Below, piece by piece: positions 50,546 through 58,581 of a stretch of DNA of 64,000 nt; positions within the stretch are counted from its first letter, which is position 1, and every line of letters begins with the position of its first letter. The translations under genes and the position numbers were made by a program. This DNA is from Streptomyces sp. CHD11 (GTDB taxonomy: Bacteria; Actinomycetota; Actinomycetes; Streptomycetales; Streptomycetaceae). The notes under the pieces are model-generated. The model made no database searches. It had not been told where the DNA came from and saw only the letters and a program-made list of their open reading frames with translations. The DNA is taken from positions 25,742 to 89,741 of the forward strand of contig NZ_JABTTS010000033.1 in the NCBI RefSeq assembly GCF_018638295.1. Reading direction: 5' to 3'.

Positions 50546-51334
50546 ATGAGCAGCGGCAGGAGCGGTACCGAGACCAGCGGCAGCGGCGACATCGCCCGCA
50601 CCCTCGACCTGCTGTGGGACACCGGGCCACGGCCCAGCCGCGGGCCGAAACCGGGCCTGACGCTGGACCGCATCGTGGAGACCGCGATCGAGGTCGCCGA
50701 CCGGGACGGGATCGGCGCGCTCTCGATGCGCCGCATCGCCACGGAACTCGGCACCGGCACGATGTCCCTGTACCGCTACGTCCCCGGCAAGGGCGAGCTG
50801 CTCGACCTGATGCTGGACCGGGTCCAGCGGCCCTCGGAGAACCCGGCGGACCTCGGTGACGGCGGCTGGCGCGCGGCGCTGGAGGCGCTGGGGAGGGCCG
50901 CCCTCGCCCTGTACCGCCGGCACCCCTGGCTGCTGGAGGTCAACCAGTCCCGTCCGATCCTCGGGCCGGGCGCGCTGGACGGCATGGAGAGGGTGCTCGC
51001 CCGGATCAAGCCCATGGGCCTGTCCGACCCGGAGCTGCTGTCGGCGATCACCATGATCGACGGGTACGTCGTCGGGGCCGCCCGTACGCAGGTGTACCAG
51101 CTGGAGGCGGAGCGCACCTCCGGACTGACGGACGCGCAGTTCTGGCAGGCGCAGCAGCCGGCCCTGGAGAAGGCGATGAACAGCGGGCGCTATCCCGTCC
51201 TGGCCGGGCTCTCGGAGGACACCTTCGGCCCCGACTTCGACCACTTCGAGTTCGGACTCCAGCGCATCCTGGACGGCCTCGAGGGGTTCGTCACCCGGCG
51301 GACGGCGGAGCGGGCGGCCGCGGACACGTCCTGA
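50546..51334 (+). CDS. TetR-family regulator (TetR_C-like ligand domain)
   Basis: The 262-aa protein has an HTH at about 42-85 (LDRIVETAIEVADRDGIGAL; MRRIATELGTGTMSLYRYVP) and a long C-terminal ligand-binding domain resembling TetR class C-terminal domains (LALYRRHPWLLEVNQSRPIL). TAGACT lies 6 nt before the ATG with no Shine-Dalgarno, so the transcript is probably leaderless. Divergent placement and the paired palindromes make it the likely repressor of the DrrAB-like exporter and of itself. Confidence 0.9.
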   Translation: MSSGRSGTETSGSGDIARTLDLLWDTGPRPSRGPKPGLTLDRIVETAIEVADRDGIGALSMRRIATELGTGTMSLYRYVPGKGELLDLMLDRVQRPSENPADLGDGGWRAALEALGRAALALYRRHPWLLEVNQSRPILGPGALDGMERVLARIKPMGLSDPELLSAITMIDGYVVGAARTQVYQLEAERTSGLTDAQFWQAQQPALEKAMNSGRYPVLAGLSEDTFGPDFDHFEFGLQRILDGLEGFVTRRTAERAAADTS

Positions 51335-51357
51335 ACAGCCTCCGCGCGCCGCCCGGT

Positions 51358-52347
51358 TCAGCTCCGGCGGCGCCGCCGGGTCAGCCCGAACAGGATCGCG
51401 ACGACGACGGCCACGGCGACAGCGCCCCCGAGCTTGACGTCGTCCCCGCTCTCCGCCCCCGCGGCGTCCTTCCCGTCCTCCGCGCGGGCGCCCTTCCCGC
51501 CACCGCCCCCGCTCTCACCGGCGCCCGGCGCCTCGCGCGACTCGACCGGGCTCCCGGAGCCCTCGCTGCCGAACATCAGCCGGGAGCCGTCGGCGGAGTA
51601 GGTCACGGACTCCCCCTGCCCCTGGAGCGGCACGCTCAGCCGGTCCACACGCTGGATTTTCCCGCCGTTCCAGGTGTAGTGGATACCGCCGAAGTAGCCG
51701 CGCACCGCCAGCCGTTGCCCGTCCGGGGAGAGCGCGGCGTCGGTGGCCCACAGCTCGACCGGGGCGATCGGCCGGAAGACGTTCTCGCCGGACGCGGAGA
51801 GCTTCTCGGGCCCCTCGTAGAGATGCCCGCCCTCCTCCTTCTTGTCGACGATGTAGACGCGCCCGGTCTTCGGGTGCACGACCATCGACTCCGCGTCCCG
51901 GGGCCCGTCGGAGTACTTCACGACGTACTGCGTGGCCCGCACGGTCGCGTCCCGCAGCTTCTTCGGCTCGGGCAGTTCGTAGATCCAGACGTACGGCCAG
52001 GTGCCGCCGAGGTTGTCCCCGATGTCCCCGACGAAGATCCTGTCGCCGGGCCCGATGGAGATGGCCTCGACGTCGCGGGGCGCGCCGATACCGGTGAGGG
52101 TGAGCCGGGCGACGGTCTCGCCGGTCGCGCTGTCGACGGCGTAGAGGTAGGGGCCGTCGTCGCTGTCGTTGTGGGTCCAGTAGATGCCCGGGTGCTGCCG
52201 GGAGGCGGCGAGCCCGCTGGACTCGGTGATGCGCGGGTCGTCGATCGAGAACCCGTCGTTTCCGTCGCCGCTTGCGGCTGCGGAGGCGGGGACGGCGAGC
52301 ACGCCCGTGAGAAGGGCCGCGGCGAGCAGGACGAAAGGTCGGCGCAT
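51358..52347 (-). CDS. Secreted, membrane-anchored beta-propeller protein
   Basis: The 329-aa protein has a signal peptide (MRRPFVLLAAALLTGVLAVPASAAAS), repeated beta-propeller blades (GIYWTHNDSDDGPYLYAVDS; DVEAISIGPGDRIFVGDIGDN; DAESMVVHPKTGRVYIVDKK; DAALSPDGQRLAVRGYFG) and a Gly/Glu-rich linker. It ends with a C-terminal transmembrane helix and a basic RRRRRS tail. There is no sortase motif. The surface propeller's role is unknown. The ATG at 52347 gives a normal signal peptide but a weak ribosome binding site. It is divergent from the SGNH hydrolase gene. Confidence 0.82.
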   Translation of the reverse strand: MRRPFVLLAAALLTGVLAVPASAAASGDGNDGFSIDDPRITESSGLAASRQHPGIYWTHNDSDDGPYLYAVDSATGETVARLTLTGIGAPRDVEAISIGPGDRIFVGDIGDNLGGTWPYVWIYELPEPKKLRDATVRATQYVVKYSDGPRDAESMVVHPKTGRVYIVDKKEEGGHLYEGPEKLSASGENVFRPIAPVELWATDAALSPDGQRLAVRGYFGGIHYTWNGGKIQRVDRLSVPLQGQGESVTYSADGSRLMFGSEGSGSPVESREAPGAGESGGGGGKGARAEDGKDAAGAESGDDVKLGGAVAVAVVVAILFGLTRRRRRS

Positions 52348-52435
52348 GTGCCAAGGGTGCCATTGTTCAGCGGACTTCACGGCGGGTGGCCGGTCTCACA
52401 TCGCGACGGCCCGGCCGATCGACCATGATGAGCGG

Positions 52436-53116
52436 GTGCTCAGGTTGATGCCCGTAGGTGACTCCATGACGATCGGGAGCGCGGGTGAACACACCTGGCG
52501 CTACCGGCTGTGGCAGCACCTGTGCGCGGCGTACGGCGGCCCCTTCACCCTGGTGGGCCCGCGCGAGACGCTGCACGACCCGGCGGCGGACGCCCCCACG
52601 TCCTACGCGTACGCCGATCCGGACTTCCCCCGCGCCCATCTCGCCGGCTGGGGCGAGGGCTGGCACCATATGACCCCGCTGATCGGCGAGGCCGTACGCT
52701 CCTGCCGCGCGGACGTGCTGCTGGTCTCGCTGGGTCTGATCGACCTCGGCTTCTACACCAACGCGGAGCAGACGGCCGACAACGTCCGCGCGTTCGTCGC
52801 CGAGGCGAGGGCCGCCGCGCCGCGCATCCGCATCGCCGTCATGCCGGTGGTCCGCAACATCCGGGTGGAGGCGGACGATTCCTTCGCCGGGCAGGTCACC
52901 CGCTTCAACGAACTTCTCGCGAAGACCGTCGCCGACCTCGACGAACCGGGCTCCTCCCTGGTGCTCGTCCCGCCCCCGGCCTCGTACGACTTCCACACGG
53001 ACACCTACGACGGCACCCACCCCAACGAGACCGGCGAACACAGAATCGCGGGCGCGTTCGCGGAGGCGATGTGGCGGGAGTGGGACCTGGGCGGGCCGTA
53101 CGACGGGGCGGAGTGA
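52436..53116 (+). CDS. SGNH-family hydrolase (GDSL esterase)
   Basis: The 226-aa protein has block I PVGDSMTIG with the nucleophile serine, block III-like LLVSLGLIDLGFYTNAEQT (the usual GxND is altered) and block V YDGTHPNETGEHRIA with the catalytic Asp and His. There is no signal peptide, so it may act inside the cell. The GTG at 52436 was chosen; an ATG at 52448 would start only three codons before GDS. It faces the beta-propeller gene head to head. The substrate is unknown. Confidence 0.8.
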   Translation: MLRLMPVGDSMTIGSAGEHTWRYRLWQHLCAAYGGPFTLVGPRETLHDPAADAPTSYAYADPDFPRAHLAGWGEGWHHMTPLIGEAVRSCRADVLLVSLGLIDLGFYTNAEQTADNVRAFVAEARAAAPRIRIAVMPVVRNIRVEADDSFAGQVTRFNELLAKTVADLDEPGSSLVLVPPPASYDFHTDTYDGTHPNETGEHRIAGAFAEAMWREWDLGGPYDGAE

Positions 53117-53162
53117 CCGTCCCGCCCGTCCGGCATATGCGGTCGGCACCGTGACCTGCTCA

Positions 53163-53227
53163 CCGTGCGTATCGTTGTACCGCGCGGCCGCACTCGTCCG
53201 TGGGCGGCCGGGGAGGAGCGCGCCACG
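53163..53227 (+). repeat. Uma2 leader repeat, copy 1
   Basis: This 65-bp segment directly upstream of the first Uma2 gene recurs at 55606-55669 upstream of the second. The first 26 bp are identical in both, the middle diverges, and the GGCGGCCGGGGAGGAGCG ribosome-binding segment is again shared. Promoter and leader were evidently duplicated with the gene. Confidence 0.85.
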
Positions 53228-53857
53228 ATGACCGTCCTTGACGACAGGATCGCGATGGCCGAGAGCGACAACACCCAGAGCTTGGACGAGTGGTTCGAGC
53301 GGCTGGAGCGGATGCCCGTCCCCGAAGGGTTCAAAGTCGAGATCGTCGGGGGCACCGTCTACATGACACCGCAGCGTGACACCCATTGGACCATCATCTT
53401 CAAGATGGCGATGGCCGTTGAAGCCCGGTTCGGGAAGGACGCCCTGGTGTTCTCGGACGTCCGAATCGACTTCCCGGGGCACGAGAACGGCCTCTGTCCC
53501 GACGTGGCCGTGCTCCGTGCCTCCGCGGAGAAGGACGAGGGAAACCACTGGCGCTACGAGGACGTCAGGTTCGTCTTCGAGGTGATCTCCGAGGGCACGG
53601 CCGCCAACGACTACGGTCCGAAGAAGACCGCCTACGCGACCGCCGAGGTCCCTCTCTACGTCATCGCCGACCCCTATCAGGGCCGCTGCTACGTCTACAC
53701 CGACCCCAAGGACGGCGACTACGTCACGAGGACGAGGGTGGACTTCGGCGACGACATCGATCTGACCGGCACCGTGGCCGACCTGACCGTGCCCACCGGC
53801 GACTTCCCCCGGGACCGGCCCCTCTTGCATGGAGCGCACTCCAAGCCGTTGGCTTGA
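53228..53857 (+). CDS. Uma2-family (DUF820) PD-(D/E)xK-fold protein, copy 1
   Basis: The 209-aa protein has Uma2 family motifs: PEGFKVEIVGGTVYMTPQR, the conserved Asp in LCPDVAVL and the active-site strand FVFEVISEGTAANDYGPKK, where Glu and Lys complete the restriction-endonuclease-like site. Its function is unproven; Uma2 genes multiply in cyanobacteria and actinomycetes. GGAGGAGCG precedes the ATG. It is paralogous to 55670-56260 (shared MTVLxDRIAMA start, VRIDFPGH/VRIDYPGH and AANDYGPKK). The stop overlaps the region of possible aldo/keto reductase starts. Confidence 0.88.
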   Translation: MTVLDDRIAMAESDNTQSLDEWFERLERMPVPEGFKVEIVGGTVYMTPQRDTHWTIIFKMAMAVEARFGKDALVFSDVRIDFPGHENGLCPDVAVLRASAEKDEGNHWRYEDVRFVFEVISEGTAANDYGPKKTAYATAEVPLYVIADPYQGRCYVYTDPKDGDYVTRTRVDFGDDIDLTGTVADLTVPTGDFPRDRPLLHGAHSKPLA

Positions 53858-53862
53858 TGAAC

Positions 53863-54855
53863 ATGAAGTACACGCAGCTCGGACGCACAGGTCTCAAGGT
53901 CAGCCGGCTCGTCCTCGGGACGATGAACTTCGGTCCGCAGACCGACGAGCCCCACAGTCACGCCATCATGGACGCGGCGCTGGACGCCGGGATCAACTTC
54001 GTCGACACGGCCAACGTCTATGGCTGGGGCGAGAACAAGGGCCGCACCGAGAGCATCATCGGCAGCTGGTTCGCGAAGGGCGGCGGGCGCCGCGACAAGG
54101 TGGTCCTCGCCACCAAGGTGTACGGGAACATGGCCGCCGACGGCGAGGCCTGGCCCAACCACGACAAACTGTCCGCGGTGAACATCCGGCGCGCGGTCGA
54201 TGCCTCGCTGAAGCGGCTGGGCACCGACTACATCGACGTCTACCAGTTCCACCACATCGACCGGCAGACTCCGTTCGAGGAGATCTGGCAGGCGATCGAC
54301 GTCCTGATCCAGCAGGGCAAGATCCATTACGTCGGCTCCTCGAACTTCCCCGGCTACAAGATCGCGCAGGCGAACGAGATCGCCGCCCGGCGCGGCGGGA
54401 CCATCGGCCTGGTCAGTGAGCAGTGCCTCTACAACCTCGCCGAGCGCCGCGCCGAGATGGAGATCATCCCGGCCGCGCAGGAGTACGGGCTCGGGGTCAT
54501 CCCCTGGTCGCCGCTGCACGGCGGTCTGCTGGGCGGGGTCATCAAGAAGGAGGCCGAGGGCGGCCGCCGCGCCTCCGGCCGGGCCGCCGACACGCTCTCC
54601 GATCCGGCCGCGCGCGACCGGATCCAGGCCTACGAGGACCTTCTCGAGAAGCACGGCATCGAGCCCGGTGAGGCCGGACTGGCCTGGCTGCTCACCCGGC
54701 CCGGGGTGACCGGCCCGATCGTCGGTCCGCGCACCGCCGGGCAGCTCGCGTCCGCGCTGCGTGCGGTGGAGCTGGAGCTGAGCGAGGAACTGCTGACCTC
54801 GCTGGACGAGATCTTCCCGGGGCCGGGTCCGTCCCCCGAGGCCTTCGCCTGGTAG
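53863..54855 (+). CDS. Aldo/keto reductase
   Basis: The 330-aa NADPH-dependent oxidoreductase is a TIM barrel. It opens MKYTQLGRTGLKVSRLVLGT, with catalytic Asp/Tyr in FVDTANVYGWG, Lys in VLATKVYGNM and His in VYQFHHIDR. The cofactor region PIVGPRTAGQLASALRAVEL lies near the C-terminus. The substrate is unknown (YajO/IolS-like group). The ATG at 53863 is preferred for the family N-terminus, but ATG 53857 and TTG 53854, overlapping the Uma2 stop, are possible. Ribosome binding is weak, so translation may be coupled to Uma2. Confidence 0.92.
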   Translation: MKYTQLGRTGLKVSRLVLGTMNFGPQTDEPHSHAIMDAALDAGINFVDTANVYGWGENKGRTESIIGSWFAKGGGRRDKVVLATKVYGNMAADGEAWPNHDKLSAVNIRRAVDASLKRLGTDYIDVYQFHHIDRQTPFEEIWQAIDVLIQQGKIHYVGSSNFPGYKIAQANEIAARRGGTIGLVSEQCLYNLAERRAEMEIIPAAQEYGLGVIPWSPLHGGLLGGVIKKEAEGGRRASGRAADTLSDPAARDRIQAYEDLLEKHGIEPGEAGLAWLLTRPGVTGPIVGPRTAGQLASALRAVELELSEELLTSLDEIFPGPGPSPEAFAW

Positions 54856-54882
54856 CAGCGCGCGCGGCGGCCGGCGGCGGCG

Positions 54883-54972
54883 CTACCCGCCCAGCGCCGC
54901 CGCCAGCGCCACGACGACGAACATCAGTACGAGCGCACCGGCCATGATCCGGTTCCGGGTCTTCGGGTCCAC
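54883..54972 (-). CDS. 29-aa leaderless membrane peptide
   Basis: GTG to TAG encodes a 29-aa peptide: polar head MDPKTRNRIM, then a single hydrophobic helix AGALVLMFVVVALAAALGG. TAGGCT (54980-54985, minus strand) sits 7 nt before the GTG with no Shine-Dalgarno, as in leaderless genes. Peptides of this type occur widely in Streptomyces as far as I recall, without known function. It lies between the aldo/keto reductase stop and the thpR stop. Confidence 0.6.
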   Translation of the reverse strand: MDPKTRNRIMAGALVLMFVVVALAAALGG

Positions 54973-54982
54973 GCCTGTGAGC

Positions 54983-55555
54983 CTAACCGGCCGCGCCCAG
55001 GGCCCGGCGGGCGACCGCCTCGTAACGGGGCTGCTCGCCCGGCACCCCGGACGTCGGCAGGCGGCTGAGCACCAGCACCAGCTCGTCCACGGTCCAGGGA
55101 CGGCCACGGAAGCCGTGCAGGGCGTCGAGGTACGGCCGTACGTCGACGGCGTCCCGGCTGCGGGCCACCGTCAGATGGGCCCGGTAGCGCCGGTGGTCCT
55201 CCCTCCCCACCCCGGCCTTCCGGGCCGCGGCCCCCGCGCGCCCGGCCAGCAGCCGCATCGTGCGCAGGTCCCCCGCGGCCCCGGCCCACAGCGCCCTGCC
55301 GTGCCCGAACTGGCCCCCGCCGTGCAGGGCCAGCTCGAAGGGGTGCGTGCGGGCCGCGGCCCGCGCCAGCCGGTCGGTCAGTTCCGGTACCAGCCCGTCG
55401 TCGACCTCCCCGTAGAACGCGAGCGTGAAGTGCCATCCGGCCCGCCCGGTCCACCGCATCCCGTCGGCCCCGGGCAGCTTCCGCAGCCGCCCGACCACGT
55501 CGGCGAGCTCCTGGACCACGTCCTCGGGCGGCAGCACGGCGGCGAAGAGTCTCAT
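54983..55555 (-). CDS. thpR: RNA 2',3'-cyclic phosphodiesterase
   Basis: The 190-aa 2H phosphoesterase carries both HxTx motifs: WHFTLAFYGE (about 41-50) and RAHLTVARSRD (about 128-138). It opens MRLFAAVLPPEDVVQELADV, typical of ThpR/LigT. These enzymes open 2',3'-cyclic phosphate ends of RNA; the older name is 2'-5' RNA ligase. It is flanked by the 29-aa peptide gene and the divergent second Uma2 gene. Confidence 0.92.
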   Translation of the reverse strand: MRLFAAVLPPEDVVQELADVVGRLRKLPGADGMRWTGRAGWHFTLAFYGEVDDGLVPELTDRLARAAARTHPFELALHGGGQFGHGRALWAGAAGDLRTMRLLAGRAGAAARKAGVGREDHRRYRAHLTVARSRDAVDVRPYLDALHGFRGRPWTVDELVLVLSRLPTSGVPGEQPRYEAVARRALGAAG

Positions 55556-55605
55556 GGGTCCAGTCTCACAGGGGAACGTCCGTACACTCCCGCGTGTCCT
55601 GGCCG

Positions 55606-55669
55606 CCGTGCGTATCGTTGTACCGCGCGGCTGTACGCAATCGAGCGGCGGCCGGGGAGGAGCGCCACG
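55606..55669 (+). repeat. Uma2 leader repeat, copy 2
   Basis: This matches 53163-53227: identical first 26 bp, diverged centre, shared GGCGGCCGGGGAGGAGCG just before the ATG. It overlaps nothing coding and begins 51 bp upstream of the divergent thpR start. Confidence 0.85.
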
Positions 55670-56260
55670 ATGACCGTCCTCGAAGACAGGATCGCGATGG
55701 CCGACAGCGGCGGCGACGAGCTCACACTCGACATGATGTTCGAGTGGCTGGAGAAGATGCCCATCCCCGAGGGTTACAGGACCGAGATCGTCGGGGGGCA
55801 CATCTTCATGGCACCGCAGCGGGACACCCACTGGGAGATCATCGCGGACCTCTACGACCAGCTGCGCGTGAAGTACCCGCGCAAGCGGGTCAAGTCCGAT
55901 GTCCGCATCGACTACCCGGGACACCTCAACGGCTTCGCCTCCGACGTGACTCTGCTGGCCGAGGGCGCGACGAAGAACGGCAAGGGGCTGTGGCGCTTCG
56001 AGGAGGTCGAGTTCGTCGCCGAGGTGATCTCCAGGAAGACCGCGGCCAACGACTACGGACCGAAGAAGGACACCTACGCCGCCGCCGGCGTGCCGGTGTA
56101 CCTGATCGCCGACCCGTACACCGGCGAGTGGCACCTGCACACGCTGCCGAAGGACGGGAAGTACCACGGCAACGCGCGCTTCGACTTCGGCATCGAGATC
56201 GATCTGACCAGGACGGTCGTCGGTCTCGTCCTCAAGACGGACGAGTTCCCCCGCGGCTGA
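55670..56260 (+). CDS. Uma2-family (DUF820) PD-(D/E)xK-fold protein, copy 2
   Basis: The 196-aa paralogue of the gene at 53228 has PEGYRTEIVGGHIFMAPQRD, Asp in FASDVTLL (the usual P-D is S-D here) and VEFVAEVISRKTAANDYGPKK with the Glu and Lys. The tail is shorter than in copy 1. It shares the leader repeat with the first copy, so both may be expressed alike. The two copies bracket the aldo/keto reductase, 29-aa peptide and thpR genes. It is convergent with the MFS gene, 18 bp away. Confidence 0.88.
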   Translation: MTVLEDRIAMADSGGDELTLDMMFEWLEKMPIPEGYRTEIVGGHIFMAPQRDTHWEIIADLYDQLRVKYPRKRVKSDVRIDYPGHLNGFASDVTLLAEGATKNGKGLWRFEEVEFVAEVISRKTAANDYGPKKDTYAAAGVPVYLIADPYTGEWHLHTLPKDGKYHGNARFDFGIEIDLTRTVVGLVLKTDEFPRG

Positions 56261-56278
56261 CCGCGACCCGGACGGCCC

Positions 56279-57643
56279 TCACCCCGCCGGGGCCAGGGCC
56301 TTCTGACGCTCCCGCGGCACGAACCGCACACTCGGGTGGCCGCCGTGCCAGCAGAGCGACAGCCGCAGGCCGCCGACCCTGGCCAGGACGAGGCCGATGA
56401 CGGACGCCGCGGCCATCGCTATCGCGCCGCCGGTGGCGAAGCCGACGCGGGCGCCGTAGGTGTCGGTGATCCAGCCGACGATCGGGGCGCCGACCGGGGC
56501 GCCGCCGAGGAAGACCATCATGTAGAGGGCCATGACACGGCCGCGCATGACCGGGTCGGTGGCCATCTGAAGGCTGGTGTTGGTGGTGACGTTGACCGTC
56601 ATCGAGAACAGGCCCAGCGGCACCATGATCAGGGCGAACATCCACAGCCGGGGCGAGGCGGCGGCCACGATCTCCAGCGCGCCGAAGGCCATCGCGGCCA
56701 GGATCAGCAGCCGCAGCCGGGCCGTGCCGCGACGGGCGGCGAGCAGGGCGCCGGAGACCGAGCCGACCGCCATCAGCGTGTTGAACAGGCTGTAGGCCCC
56801 TGCGCCGCCGTCGAAGACGTCGTCGGCGAAGGCCGAGAGGTAGACCGGGAAGTTGAAGGCGAAGGTGCCGATGAACCCGACCAGCACGATCGGCCAGAGC
56901 AGCTCGGGCCGTCCGCTGACGTAGCGCAGGCCCTCCCGCAGTTGTCCCTTGCCGCGCGGAGCGCGCTCCACGGCGTGCAGGTCGCGGGCGCGCATCATCA
57001 TCAGGCAGGCCAGCGGGGCGACGAAGGAGAGGCCGTTGAGGAGGAACGCCCAGCCGGTGCCGACGCCGGTGATCAGCAGGCCCGCGACGGCGGGGCCGAC
57101 CAGGCGGGCGGACTGGAAGTTCGCGGAGTTCAGGCTGACCGCGTTCTGCAGATGGCCGCGGCCGACGAGCTCGGAGACGAAGGCCTGGCGGGCGGGATTG
57201 TCGACGACCGTGGCGAGGCCGAGGGCGAAGGCGGCGACGTAGATGTGCCAGACCTCGACCCGGCCGGTCAGGGTGAGGACGGCGAGCGCGAGCGCGGTGA
57301 CGGCCATCGCCGACTGGGTGACGATGAGGGTGGGCCGCTTGCTCAGCCGGTCGGCGAGGACACCGCCGTACAGGCCGAAGAGCAGCATCGGCAGGAACTG
57401 CAGGGCGGTGGTGATACCGACGGCGACCGAGGAGCCGGTGAGGCTGAGCACCAGCCAGTCCTGGGCGATGCGCTGCATCCAGGTGCCGATGTTGGAGACG
57501 ACCTGGCCGAGGAAGAACAGGCGGTAGTTCCTGATCCTCAGCGAGGAGAACATCGAGTTCTTGCGGGCGGGGGTGTCGAGGGCGGTCGGGGTGTCGTAGG
57601 GGTCAGGTGCGGGGGCGGAAGCTGCTCCGGATCCCGTACTCAA
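56279..57643 (-). CDS. MFS transporter (EntS/enterobactin-exporter-like, DHA3)
   Basis: The 454-aa protein has about 12 membrane helices: RNYRLFFLGQVVSNIGTWMQ (typical DHA3 opening), motif A YGGVLADRLSKRPTLIV, DNPARQAFVSELVGRGHLQN, SLFNTLMAVGSVSGALLAAR. It probably exports a drug or secondary metabolite. The TTG start is chosen because GGAGG lies 8 nt upstream. It is downstream of the MarR gene on the same strand, 145 bp apart, with a 9-bp minisatellite between, so MarR is the likely regulator. Confidence 0.9.
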   Translation of the reverse strand: MSTGSGAASAPAPDPYDTPTALDTPARKNSMFSSLRIRNYRLFFLGQVVSNIGTWMQRIAQDWLVLSLTGSSVAVGITTALQFLPMLLFGLYGGVLADRLSKRPTLIVTQSAMAVTALALAVLTLTGRVEVWHIYVAAFALGLATVVDNPARQAFVSELVGRGHLQNAVSLNSANFQSARLVGPAVAGLLITGVGTGWAFLLNGLSFVAPLACLMMMRARDLHAVERAPRGKGQLREGLRYVSGRPELLWPIVLVGFIGTFAFNFPVYLSAFADDVFDGGAGAYSLFNTLMAVGSVSGALLAARRGTARLRLLILAAMAFGALEIVAAASPRLWMFALIMVPLGLFSMTVNVTTNTSLQMATDPVMRGRVMALYMMVFLGGAPVGAPIVGWITDTYGARVGFATGGAIAMAAASVIGLVLARVGGLRLSLCWHGGHPSVRFVPRERQKALAPAG

Positions 57644-57702
57644 AGATGTCGCCTCCTTGCTACGGCCACTGCCCGCGGCGCTGCTGCCTGCTCGGGCACT
57701 CA

Positions 57703-57774
57703 GGTACTGCTGGTACTGCTGGTACTGCTGGTACTGCTGGTACTGCTGGTACTGCTGCTACTGCTGTTACTGCA
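57703..57774. repeat. 9-bp minisatellite in the MarR-MFS gap
   Basis: GGTACTGCT is repeated six times perfectly (57703-57756), then two variant units GCTACTGCT and GTTACTGCA (57757-57774). It lies about 60 bp upstream of the MFS start, in the presumed MarR-MFS mRNA. Repeat number is likely to vary between strains and could change the leader. Confidence 0.95.
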
Positions 57775-57788
57775 GGTGCTTCAAGTGC

Positions 57789-58226
57789 TCAGATGTGTGC
57801 GAGTTTCTCCAGCACGGGGGCGGCGGCGCGCAGTGTCGCCCACTCGTCCTCGTCGAGGTCCGCCACCAGCGTCGCGAGGAACACGTTCCGTTTGCGGCGG
57901 CTCTCCTCCAGCATCGCCTCGGCCTGCTCGGTCTGCGTGACGACCTTCTGGCGGCGGTCGTCGGGGTGCGGCTCCAGGCGGACGAGTCCCTTGGCCTCCA
58001 GCAGGGCCACGATGCGGGTCATCGAGGGTGGCTGGACGTGTTCCTTGCGGGCGAGCTCGCCCGGGGTGGCCCGGCCGCAGCGGGCCAGGGTGCCCAGCAC
58101 CGACATCTCGGTGGGGCTCAGGGATTCGTCGACGCGCTGATGCTTGAGCCGACGGGACAGCCGCATCACGGCGGAGCGGAGGGCGTTCACGGCGGCTGCG
58201 TCGTCGCCATGGCTGAAGTCCGGCAT
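57789..58226 (-). CDS. MarR-family regulator
   Basis: The 145-aa winged-helix protein has LSPTEMSVLGTLARCGRAT, a recognition helix in PGELARKEHVQPPSMTRIVA and wing LVRLEPHPDDRRQKVV. It probably represses itself and the downstream MFS gene. The ATG at 58226 touches a 9-bp inverted repeat, and TACGCT lies 7 nt before it without a Shine-Dalgarno, suggesting a leaderless, autoregulated gene. Confidence 0.92.
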   Translation of the reverse strand: MPDFSHGDDAAAVNALRSAVMRLSRRLKHQRVDESLSPTEMSVLGTLARCGRATPGELARKEHVQPPSMTRIVALLEAKGLVRLEPHPDDRRQKVVTQTEQAEAMLEESRRKRNVFLATLVADLDEDEWATLRAAAPVLEKLAHI

Positions 58227-58262
58227 GTTCTTTAGCGTAACTCATTACCCTTTCTAAAGAAC
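58227..58262. promoter_or_regulatory. MarR operator candidate
   Basis: GTTCTTTAG (58227-58235) and CTAAAGAAC (58254-58262) form a perfect 9-bp inverted repeat. A second symmetric element, GTAA-CTCA-TTAC, sits inside at 58237-58248. Together they cover the -10 and start site of the MarR gene. Confidence 0.7.
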
Positions 58263-58378
58263 ACCCGGAGGACGCCACATCTGCGGTGAGACCTGCCACT
58301 CCTGTCACGAGAGATCACCCGTACGAGTGATCCGGCCAGGAAACACGACACACCGCACCCCGGTATGCGGCAACGCTC

Positions 58379-58567
58379 GTGCCCATGGGGACCGACGTGC
58401 TCAGCCTGCGCATGGATCACGAACTGCTCGAACGGCTCCGGGAGCATGCCGCCAGACGCGGCATGAGCGTGCAGGACTATGTCGTCCGGACGCTCATGCG
58501 CGATGACTTCGACCAGCGGTTCCAGGCGGCGGTCGAGGAGACGGAGAAGTTCTACGGGGTCCCCTGA
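58379..58567 (+). CDS. Ribbon-helix-helix (CopG-like) small protein
   Basis: The 62-aa protein has an RHH pattern: strand DVLSLRMDHELLERLREHA, then helix RRGMSVQDYVVRTLMRDDF. Such proteins bind DNA as dimers and are often antitoxins, but no toxin gene follows; the next gene is a convergent permease. The start is GTG 58379 or ATG 58385; TATGCG 9 nt before the GTG may be its -10. It is divergent from the MarR gene across 152 bp containing the MarR operator. Confidence 0.75.
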   Translation: MPMGTDVLSLRMDHELLERLREHAARRGMSVQDYVVRTLMRDDFDQRFQAAVEETEKFYGVP

Positions 58568-58581
58568 GGGGCCGGACCCCG

